Under the pieces are notes generated by a model. It saw nothing but the letters and a program-made list of their open reading frames with translations, was not told the origin of the DNA and did not search any database. Shown here piece by piece: positions 13,301-25,300 of a stretch of DNA of 64,000 nucleotides. Numbering within the stretch: the stretch's first letter is position 1; every line of letters begins with the position of its first letter. Source of the DNA: Monodelphis domestica (Eukaryota; Chordata; Mammalia; Didelphimorphia; Didelphidae). The DNA lies in NCBI RefSeq assembly GCF_027887165.1, contig NC_077227.1, forward strand, positions 79,728,430 through 79,792,429. The letters are read 5' to 3'. Made by a program: the position numbers and the translations under genes.

Positions 13301-16300
13301 TTATGATGCAACAAAAACAGTAATCAAAACAAAGAACATAAGCTAAAAATGCAGATCTAAATGGAGACCCAATGAATAATCATTAATAACCATGTGAAAA
13401 AATGATGACAGAATAACATATCAAAATTTCTAGATTGGAGTTAATATAAACCCCAGAGGAAAAAAATATGTTCTTAAAAAATAGATTAACAAAATAGAAA
13501 AAGAGAGGATTAATGAACTAATAAAACCAAAAATGAGCACCCAGTAGAAAAATCTTAAAAATTTAAGGCAAAATCATAAGAACTAAAGAATTAATAAAAA
13601 AGCAATTAAAAGCTAATCTTTCAAATGACTAACAAATTGATAATTGTTGACTAATCTAATTAAAATGAAAGGAGAATAAAATTACACCAACAAATTTTAA
13701 AATGTATAAGATTAATTGACAATTTTTTTAAATTGTCAGAACCTGATGTATATAAACAAAAATGAGAATTCAAAAGAATTACCTACAAAAATGTAAAATA
13801 GTTAATTAAAATGAAAATTTTAATTCCTATTTTGTTTGGCTAATGAAAAAAGTAAGCTTCATTACTATCAAGAAATGGCCCTATATTTGGTATTTGACAC
13901 TGTTGACCTGTTGAGCTGCTGCAAAAATCTAGGAAACAGAGGGCAAAAGTTTGAGTTTCAAGTGCTAGAGCAGGAGATTATGCCATAAAGAGGAATAATT
14001 TCCTCTTCTTGGTTGGGTGCCTGAAATTGTTCTTGCTTTTTGCAGCTTCTCTTTCCCTTTTCTCCACAGGTACACTAGAAGGACCACGGGCATAGAGTTT
14101 GCCCAATTAGTCCAGTTCTCATAATCCTCTTGGGACAAATGTTAGCTTATTTTTGCCAGTTCTCCTGGCCCTGTATGAAATAGAAGTTGCCAAATAACAC
14201 TGATTTGGTGAAACCAAAGAGCCTATTACCAGCTCCCCCCCCCAACTTTAAATTAAAGTAAATAAATTAAAATTGGACCCATCACTTCTAAAAAGATACA
14301 AGCCCTGATCAAAACTTTCCTTCCTGAATCTCAAGGCTCTCCATGATTTGATTGTTTGTCTTACCTCTTCAGCTTTATTTTCTACCATTCTTCAATTCTA
14401 CAGTTCCATTAAGAACAATTTATTCAGCTTGTCCCTCCCTCACCCTGTGACAGGATTATTTCGACCCTGCTATTTTTGTCCCTTTACCCCAATTAAAAAG
14501 GTCTTCTCAATTGTCTCTCCTAACCAAATCCTATCCAAGGCCTGTCTTAAATCCAACCTCATCCCACATAGCTTTTTATGACTCTTCTTAGCCATATAAA
14601 GGTTTCTCATTTCTGGAAACTTTTTTTGGTATTTATAGTCAATATAAACTATTTAGTGTGCAGTTAGGTAGCTCAATGTATAGAACACTGGACCTAGAGT
14701 CAGGAAGATACATCTTCCTGAGTTCAAATCTGGCTTCAGATACTTTCTAGTAGTGTGACCCTGGGCAAGTCACTTAACCCCAGTTGCCTAGCCCTTAACA
14801 GCTCTTCTGCCTCAGAACCTCTACTTAGTATCAGATCTAAGATAAAAGGTAAGGGTTTGAAAAACCTGATTTCTCAAAAGGAATCCTCATACTAATGCAC
14901 CTTTGAGGGCCTTTGGGTGATTGCTTTGATCCTTAATGATTTCAGATATTCCCTTTACAAGTTATTTTAAGGAAGCTCTAAGATTTCATGTTTGTCTTTT
15001 TAATAAGTGACTTTCTCCTGCATAGCAAGTAGATAGGGATAGAGTATGAACCTATAATTTCATTGGTATAAAGCCCTCCCAGGCAAGAAAATTCTTATCA
15101 CCAATGGAAACTGGCACCTTCTGTGTGATTTATATTCTTATTTATTCACCTAGAATAGCAGATTTCAAACTTTTTTGATCTGAGATCTTCTTTATACTTA
15201 AAAATTATTGAGGAATCCCCCAACCCTATACAAAACAGGATTCGTTATTGACCCTAAATACTCACAATTTACCCACCACTCCTTTGTAGCCTCTTTCTTT
15301 ATATAGAAGATGGCACTATGCTCCAAATCACACTGTTTCCCAAACTTTTAGTCATCATCCACTAGCTACAACTGGCACACACCTATATCCAATCAGTTGC
15401 CAAGGGTTGTCAATTCCACCTACCCAATGCTGGGTTTTTTTAAAACCTTACCTTCTGTTTTATAATCCATACTATGTATCAGTTCCAAGGCAGAAGAGGG
15501 TAAGGGCTAGGCAATGGGGGTTAAGTGACTTGCCCAGGGTCACACAGGTGGAAAGTATCCAAAGCTAGATTTGAACAATGACCTTCTGTCTCCAGGCTTG
15601 GCACTCTATCCACTGAGCCACCTAGCTGTCCTCTTTTTACTCACATACCCTGACAGTGTAATTCCTCTCCTTATCACCCCTCACTTGAACAATTGCAATA
15701 GCCTCTTAATTAAACTCCCTATCTCCTGTCTTCTCCCTCTCCAATCTATCCATCTCCACCCAAAAGCAAAATTGATATTCCTAAAATTCAAGCACAACTC
15801 TGTCACTGTCCTGATCAAGAAGTTTCACCGACTCCCATTTGCCTTAATGATAAAATATAAACTTGTTTAGCATGTAAAACTCTTCATAATCTGGCTAACC
15901 CCCTTTCCAAGATTATCACACATTACTCCCCTTTATTTATTGATCAGTTAAACTGGACTTCTTGCTATTCTTCATAAATCACATTTAATCTTCCTCTGAG
16001 CCTTTGCATAGGTTTTGCCCTTTTGCTTAGAATGCATTTCTTCCCAAACCCTGAGCACAGAACTTTTATTGTATAAAGTCTGTCTATAAAAAACATACAC
16101 ATGCATATATCATATTTACCCACATATGTATATGTACATAAATGTAAATTTATGTATCCTATTTATATATAAATATATCATCTTTATGTAAATATATTCA
16201 ACAGATAAACAGATAGCTAGGAACAGCTTTGGGAGCAGAGACTTTCATTTTTGCCTTTATACCCTCAGCACCTAGGACAGTGTCTGTATAATAGATACTG

Positions 16301-19300
16301 AATAAATACTTTTCTATGGTCTCTATAATAATGAGAGCCAGCACTTACATAGTACTTTAAAGGCTTACAGAACACCTTATATGTGTTAACTTATTTAATC
16401 TTCATGCGTAAACTGATTTTTTGTAAAGTCTAAGCTTCTTGCAATTTAGCAAATAACATTTAAATTTCTTATTTCAGAAATGTATGAAATTCCTGTAAGT
16501 GAGGTAAGATCCAGTTCAATGTGCAAAGCCCCTTCTTGACGGTGGGATTTCTGTTGCAGGCTCATGTTGTTTTTTTTTTTTTTTGAGATTTAGAGAAGGG
16601 AAAAAGTTCACTTCTAGTCCTGTTTTTCTTTTCTTTCTTTGTGAAGGAGTTCATGTCTCTTAGTGTTTGTCAAGTTCAGAATAACAAATTAAAATTTTTT
16701 CAAAATAAAAAGCCAGTTAACCAATATTTTATGTAGAATTGAAAATGACATAATATGTAAAACCTAGGCTCAGAAAGATTATTCTATTGATTAATTCTAT
16801 TTTCATCATCATGATACCTAATAAGGGGCAAAAGTATATTGAATAGTATAGTTACTGCTGCCTCAGAGTTTTCAAGGTTTGGCTCTAATACCTGGAAACT
16901 GTGTGACCCTGAATGAGTCACTTTTCTTCTTCATTTATAAAACAGATCTTTGCTTTACAGTGTTATTATGAGGCTCAAATGAGATATTGTATGTAAAAAT
17001 GCCTTGAAAACCCTACAGGGCTATAGAAATGTCAGTTTCTGTGTTTGTTATGATTATTAGTTCAAGTCTCACTGTTCCCATTTTACAGTTGAGTAAACTC
17101 AGGAGACTTTTAGGGAAGTTAAGTGCCTTGGCCAGGGTCATCTGCCTGACAAGTGGCCAAGTTTCAATGCCAAGTCCAGTGCTCTTTCCATTCACATACT
17201 GACATCTGTGATAGTCAGTAATAGGTTTTTGGAAAAAGCAGCCTAGTAAACTTGCAGGAGATTCCCAATGGTCATTGTATAGCTCAGGGACAGCCTCGGG
17301 GCATCCACAAACCAACTGGTTCTAGATAAGGTCTACACTCTTCTGTTTGTCTTCAGACTTCAGACTCAGAGTGTCTGAAGTGTATTAGAATAAAGAGATT
17401 CACTGGAGTGAGCTCTGTAGAGTGTGTACATTCATCACAGCTTGCTCTTCCTTCCAACACTTAGGGTTACAATCAAGAATACCTACATCATGCAAATGTG
17501 TGACCCACAATCACATTTATTGGCACCTTGTACTTATGGAAATAAGCTATAGTATCTCATATTTGTATAGTATAGTGTTCATATGGGGAGAAAGCACTGA
17601 TTCAGAAGTCCAAGGACCTGGGTTCAAATAATGCTTCTAATTCTTACTTACCTGTATGGCCTTGGGGAAGTCACCCTGAGCCTCGATTTCTACATCTGGT
17701 AAATGGTGAGGTGATGAGGCACCTCTAATGTGCATTTCAGACCTAGATCAGTAGTTCTTTGAACTTTTTAAAGCAATTACCTCATTCTCTATCAATATGA
17801 AGTAGGTAAGAAGGTGGTAGCAATCTTTCAGAGAGGGGAGACTTGCTGACAGTCACCTATTGAGTCATTGTTAAGAGTGGGAAATGGAACTCAGGTTTCT
17901 TGAAATCCAGACCGGTATGGTTTCCATTGGGCCATGGAGCCTTTCTCTTCCCTCCCCAAACAGATAGACTAGGGACCACCTATGCCACAGCAGTAGAGAC
18001 AGTTTCTGATTCCTAATGAGGAAATTCCTGTCTCTTCCCCTGCTTCTTTACACAAAAGACAAGGCAACTTGGAAATGGAAACCAAATGGGGATCTGACAA
18101 AAAAAAAAAGTCTTTTGTCAAATCACAAAAGAGATTCTTGGATTTTTTTAAACAAAATCACTGATAGAAAATTCTTGACTCATGGTTCTTTTTTCTTTTT
18201 CAGACATCATCTTTTTCCCCATACCAAAAACCATCTGTTAAAACTCGTGAGTAGTTATTGATACCATAAAACGCTGTTGTCAAGTTTTGAATATTTTAAG
18301 TGAAGGATCAATTAATTAACCACTCTTTGGGGATCTTTTAATTGAACAAATGTAACTGAGCTAATGTTTCATCTGTGGGTTGAAGATTAAATGTACTTAT
18401 CTGCAGAATTAAAAAACACTCGGCACACTGCTTTATTTTATATGTTAACTGACATATAGGTAGGATATGCCTACCTGCCATGAGGTCACAGATGCTGATA
18501 AGGTTGCCCCATCCCCATCCATAATCTCTCCTGAACCTATCTATTCCTGTCTTAAATCACAGACAGATTATGAGATCTAGTATTGGGTTAGTGGCAATGG
18601 GAATAAAGAAGAATAGGATCAAGAGTTGTGGAGGTGAAGCCACCAGGATCTAGTAGCTGAAAACACATTAGAAGTGAGGAAAATAGTGCAAGATAACCCC
18701 CAAATTAGTGACATGGGAGCCCTGGGGAATGGTGGTGTTACATAGAAATAGTCATTGGTTTCAAAGTCTTATGTTACTCCCACATTAGACCCAGTGACTA
18801 ATAGACCCCTAGATCCTAGTCAGGCAACAAGAAAAGATTCAGAAAAAGCCTTGTGAGAGCAGAGACAAAGCTTATAATTCCTAGTCCTACTTCAGATGGC
18901 ACGTGGCGACAGCATGTCTCTAAATTATTTTTCCTTATCATTTCATTTCTCCTCTCTTGATCTCCCCTATGCCAAATTTCTCTTTCTATCTCAAACCCAG
19001 TTCCTCTGTGTTACCCTTGCCTCATAATAAGCACAGATGCCCTGTGATTATCTCTTCTCTTCCCTCCTCTTCGTTCACTAAGCAGACTTTGAGGCGTGCC
19101 TTCCCTCCCATTTCTTGTCTAGCTTCTTTATCTCCCAGTTGTCTCTATGAAACAATTATGTCCTATTTTGTGAGGTCACAATTCCTCCTCATTGTCCCAA
19201 GGAGAGATGAGTGCCAAGATTCACAGACTCACAGAATTTCAGAATTAGAAGAGACCCCAGTGGTCATCTAGCCTAACCTTTAACAATGTGTATCTCCATC

Positions 19301-22300
19301 ACAACATACACGACAAGTTGTCATCTAGATTCTGTTGGAAAATCTCTAAGGAAGCAGAACCCTCTATTAATGTGGGAAAAGATGTTTATCTGGGTCTGTG
19401 AAGGAAGTACTCACTTGACTAGCTCACAAATATTTTTTGTAAAATGAGGGAAATAATATTACCTGATAGTCAAGAGATAGCATCCTAGTAAAAAAGACCT
19501 GAACTCAAGTCTGTCTTTGGTACATACTTGCTCTGGGACCCTAGAGAATTTTTCAGGGCTCCAAGAAACTCTCTAACTCTATAAATTACAGAGTGGATGT
19601 CATTTTGTGTTGTTAGACAGACTTTCCTTATCTGAGACCTCCTTATTCCAATGAAATAACAGGTCTAGCACCAAAACAAAAATATCCATATTAGCTACCT
19701 CCCAATGTTATTGTGTGGCTCAGCTAGGTTGCTCAGTGGATTGAGTAGTGGACCTGGAGTCAGTATGACCTGAATTCAAATCTGTCCAAAACACTAACTG
19801 TGAGACTCCAGGCAAGCCATTTAACTTTCATTTGCCTCAGTTTCTTCAACTGTAAATTGAGAATAATAATAGCATCTACCTCCTTGAGGATCAAATGAAA
19901 TAACATTTGTAAAGTTCTTAGTACAAAGCCTGATCCATAACTGGTACTATATAAATGTTTGCTGCTATTATTGTTATATGAAGTCATGGCAGTAAAGCCC
20001 TTTGCATGTCATAAAGTGCTATATCAGTATTAACTTTTAAGATTATAATAATGATAAAATATTATTTAAAGGTTAAAAATTACTTAAAAGGCTGAATGTG
20101 TGTTTCTTCCCTGGCCTAAAAAATGGTTTTATTTCACTGTGAAAATTCGATTTGAGGTTCTGAAGATTTATGACTATCTTTCATGTTCATATGTGCTCAG
20201 ATGATAGCAGTCATGCCACAGCTTGGGAACCCAAGTCTCCTTCATCAATTCAAGCCCCATCACCTCTGCCAAGAGCCTTGTAAGTACCTATCACAAAAAG
20301 GAGATATTGAACCTCAGTATCTCCCCTCTGAGGGTAAGAGGACCAGCCTATATGAAAGCAGAGGAGAATTATTCTCAAAAGGGAATGGGCTCATCTCCAC
20401 AAATAATTTAGCAGAAGAACAAAAGTAGGTTCTTCTGATTTTGCTTCTTATTCAAGTTAAAGGGGAGATGACCAGAACAGAAAAAAGCCAATGGGATTCA
20501 AAGGTTGGACTATTATTGTTACTCACTACACCTTTTCAGATGATTCTGGATTCTTAGTGCATCAGCCTCAGGAATTCAGCTCAGCATATAGTAAGAGCTA
20601 AATAACTGCTTGTTATTGTAGCTGACTGAGCTGGAGATCAATAGTTTCTCAGGAATTATCATCATTCCATGGTGATGGACTCATGGGTCTTTTTTTTGCA
20701 AAGTAAAGGTAAGAGTCCCAATCATCAGAAGACAGATAATACAATTATGGGACCTTGAGGGGACAGCCTCCTCAGTGAGGGACCCCTTCAGAGGAGCCCA
20801 GTGGGGAAACCTCAGGAAACTAAATTAGAGATCTAAAATTTTTCATTGCGCTTAGAAGCTCCAGTTGCCCTCCCTAGGACCCAACCTCCTGCTGGGTCCC
20901 ATCTTATAAATCCCTATTACACCCACTAGCTCTCTTACATCACTCCACAGGAACCAATTCCAATTCCTCAATGAGCCTGGCACCACCCAGGGGGGCAGTG
21001 CCTATGGGATCAACTTCATGGTTACTGATTGACCCAAATTCAAAACAAATGGAAGGGAAGTTCAAATCTCTGACTGATCAAATCAACCCACAAATTCACT
21101 TCTCACAATCCCCACTGTGATTCTGTTGGGAGACACCTAGTCTCCCCAATGGATCTTTTCAAATAACCAACCTATACTTCTAAGGATTCTCCTACTAATG
21201 ATGTATAAAACATTGTACTTTCTAAGGGCAAATTTTAGCAACCTTGGAACAAGAGGGAAATAAAAGAGAAAGGAAAAAAACAATAATTAATAGACATTGA
21301 CAAAAAGCCAATTGGGGGCAGTCCCTTTTGGTATAAGAATTTACATTCAGAATGAATGTGTTCAACCCCCTTCAGTTTAGTTCATTCTGGATCTCTTGAT
21401 GCAGCATGTGGTTTCCACAGGCATCTCTGTGGCACCCTCTTCCAAAGGTTCCCCTTCCCAATTTGAGGTGCTGAAAAGTCTCTTCTAAAATTCCTCCAAA
21501 AGATTCCAAACTCTGGATTTTATGACCACCATTATACAATCCCCCCTGAGGACAGTGCCAACCATCATCAGGATTACCCCTATAATAATAATAAATTATA
21601 AGCAAAAAAAGAAGAAACAAACTCACAAGTCCTTCGATCACTAACAAGACCCAATTAAAATGATTAATGTCCTACAAATATAAATGACAAATATAGCAAT
21701 ACTGCCCTTACCCAATGGCAGCCAGAACTACAGAAAATTGCCATATTATAAAAGAGAAAAAGGGTCTAGATTCTGCTATAAAAGGGAAATATGATTCCCT
21801 GGTCTGATTTTACCTTTGATCTTAGGGATAGGGGAACCAAAATAGCAGCCAAACTAAGGTACTTGTTGGAATGTGGCATGGGGGAAATCCAGCATCTGAC
21901 ATTGTCAAACAGCTGCTTCCTCAAACCTCAAACAAGTCCTCTGTATTGGTGCACATCCTCATCAATCTCACAAAGATTGTTGATCTCCTTGATCTTGTGC
22001 TTCTTGGCACTGTACAGTGGCTCTTTTGTAATCCCTTGTTTTGATATCAGACACAATCATTAATACAAGTCCCATAATTTAAAAAAATCAATAGCAGGTT
22101 TCTATAGTCTAAAGCATTTGGATATGCATTTATATTATAAAATTATCCTTTAAAATGAAAAATAATAATAATTCTATTTACTTCAAATACAAGAAAAAGA
22201 AGGAAAAAATTAAAATAGTCTATTGCAAATGAAAAGAAAAGCAATAATAAAAATCTTCAGGAATTCACTGTGTCCATCTTTTCTATGGAATTCTATAATG

Positions 22301-25300
22301 GCATTATCTCAAGTCCAATCATAGGAGGAGAGTATAAATAAAGACAATGATAGGATACAGTTAATTAGTGTCAATAGAAGCTACCTGTTTTACATGTGAG
22401 CAATGATTCCAAGAGTCCTTTTCTCTAATTTTAATAGCTGTTCGAGTGATTAACAGTACTTGAAATGAACCTTCCCAGGCAGGTTGAGTTCCTCCAGTGC
22501 ACTGGAAGTTCTTTATGTATACCTTGTCTCCTGGGTAAAGGTCATGGAGTGAGAAATCCAGAGGTTCTGATTGTAATACAGCTCCAGATTCATGGAGTTC
22601 TTGCAATGTGATTTGTAAGTCCTGTATATGTGAAGCAATAGAAGTGTCTTCTCCCCCCCCCCAAGTAATGATGTATATGCAGGAGAAAAAGGCTTAGCCT
22701 GTATGGGGGGATGTCCAAAAAGCATCTCAAATGATGAGATATGTAGATCTCCCCTGGGCCTGCTTCAAAGATAAAACAGAGCTAGAGGGAGAACTTCAGG
22801 CCATTTTAAGTAAGTCTCAGTGTACAATTTTCTTATCATAGCCTTTAAGGTTTCTATTCATCCTCTCAACTTGGCCTGAGCTCTGGGGATGATACAGTGC
22901 ATGAAATTTGGTAGTGATCCCCAAACAAGAATAAATTTGATATACAACAGAGTCAGTAAAACGAATTCCCTTGTCTGAATCAATTCATGCTGGCAGGCCA
23001 AAGTGAGGAATGCTCTCTTTTAAAAGCACTTTGGCAACAAAAGTTGCTGTGACTCAGGTGCTAGGAAACTGTTCTGACCATCTGGTCAGCTGATCAACTA
23101 TGACCAGACAAAATTTATGATGTCCTGCCTTAGACATAGTAATAAAGTCATTTGTAAATGCTCAAAAAGTATGTAAGCCAGAGGACATCCATCAAAAGTT
23201 TTACCATGAAAAGCATACTGGTTATAGGCTTGACAAGTGGGGCAGGCTACACATATTTTAGAGGCTATGGTAGTTATTCCAGGGGCTAGTCATACTTTCT
23301 TAAAAGAGCCCAGAATGCCCTGGGTGCCAAAGTGGCTGTTTTGTGAATAGATAAGTATAGTTGTTGATAAAAAAAAAAACTTCTAGGGAGTAGGTATCTT
23401 CCTTCAGATGACACCTATACCTCATTGATCTTTTTTGCTTTAAATTTTTGTTTCCACCTTTTCACTTCCTGTTCATTATAAGAGAGTAATAAATTTGAGT
23501 CGTTACTAGTTGCCAAAGTTAAAATCAATTCAGGTCCTTCTAAGGCAGTGAGCTTTGCTGCAGTATCCACCTGGTGGTTCCCTCTAGAGATAGGGTCAGT
23601 TCCACCTGTATGGGCAGAGCAGTGAACTACAGCTAGGGCTTCAGGTAGCTGGAGAGCAGAAAGAACTTCATTAAAGATTTCTGCATTTGTGATACATTTT
23701 CCAGAAGAGGTTAAAAACCCTCTTTGGAACCATAGCATAGCCACTGTATATCATATTCCAAATGCATAACTAGAGTCTGTGTAAATTTTTGGCTTTTTTA
23801 TCTTTGGCAATTATACAGGCATATTTTAGAATATCAATTCTGCACCTTGAGCACTTATATTTGAGGGCAGTGAAGCTAACCACAATAGTAAGCTTGTAAG
23901 AGTCCAATGAAATAATATATGTGTCAAGAGCCTTTGCACACCATAAAGATATGTCATGGTTGTAAGCTATTTCTGGTCTCCTTTCTGAACCTGGCCAAGG
24001 GTTAGTCAATAGTCTTCTGCCAGGCATTTTTCAGAAGCTTCAACTTTTTTTCCACACAACTAAAGGCATTTAACTTGGATTTCCCTTGAACTCTCCACAA
24101 ACCAGCAGAGCATAATTCACTCCCTCTTCTGTGTTCAAAAAGAGATAGCTCTGTAGGACCTTTACTTCTACTGATTTGGTTTAAATTTATTTGGACTATT
24201 TCATAAATTTTCTCTACAACTGATTTTTTTTTTATTCCCCAGAAAGAAAACGCCAACTCAGCTGAAGACAGTAAGTTGATTTTGAATCTGTGGTTTTGAT
24301 ATAAGATGATATTATCTTTTCTGTAACATCTATTGGTATTGGACAACTTTTCATTGACATTAGAAGAAAGATGACCAAGAGTTAGAGAGTCCAGCTGATA
24401 ATTCAGGCTGGTCCATTTTTAACCAACACCACGGCTTTTATAACCTTAATGCCATTTACCACCGATACAGTGGTATGGCAGATTGTGATTCAAGTGTAAG
24501 TTTTCAAGCTAACATTAGTTTCAAACATAGCAAGCTGGTACACTATATAGATGATTTACTGCTAGCATCACCTGACCCAAAGATGTGTTTAGAAGATTCC
24601 AAAAGGTTACTGATAGAGCTTTATAAGAGAGGATATAAGGTCTCTAAGAAGAAAATTCAGTGGGTACTCCCAAAAGTTGAATCTCTTGGATTTATCCTGG
24701 AAGGGGGAACCAGGAAAATTTCAAGTAAAAGGATAGCAGATATACAGAAGCTAGGCATCCCTAGTACCAAGAAACAACTCATGGAATTTTTAGGGGTTGC
24801 TGGTTTCTCAAGACAGTATATCATAGAGTATTCCCATATTACCAAGTGTTTGACTGACTTGACAAAGAATGAAGTTAAAGAACCTTTGAAATTAACTAAA
24901 AAACATCTACATGCTTTGTCAAAGTTGAAAGAAGCCATTTTGACAGCTCCAGCTTTAGGGATACCAGATTACAAAAAGGAGTTCCACTTGTATGTCCATG
25001 AAGCTAAGGGCATAGCTTCTGGAATGTTGGCACAATGTTTTGGGCTAAATTTAAGGGCTATTGCATTTTACAGTTCTATCCTAGACCTGGTTGTACAAGG
25101 AATTGACACTGCCTGAGAAGCATTGTTGCAACTGTTCACATGCTGAAAAAAGTATATGATATTGTACTGGGATGCAAGTTATATGTGTATTCTGCATACC
25201 AAATTGAAAAACTATTATGATAGCAAAATATGCATTCTTTCACAAAATGCAAGAATATCTCAGTATGAAATCATTTTGCTTGGAAATAACAACATTACCA

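Larger units (their letters stand above)
13042..16477 (+). other. BLNK intron, 3.4 kb
   Basis: It starts with a G11 run near 13,143, then A-rich DNA at 13.3-13.85 kb that resembles degraded L1 ORF2 sense sequence. After that come L2 pieces and two CORE-SINEs (14.66 and 15.43 kb). No other coding sequence is seen. Confidence 0.55.

Noticed and set aside
24002-24346. Open frame of 114 codons on the - strand
   Set aside because: It overlaps the exon-like segment and the edge of a retroviral fossil. No domain is recognisable beyond possible fossil-derived text, so it is not a gene.
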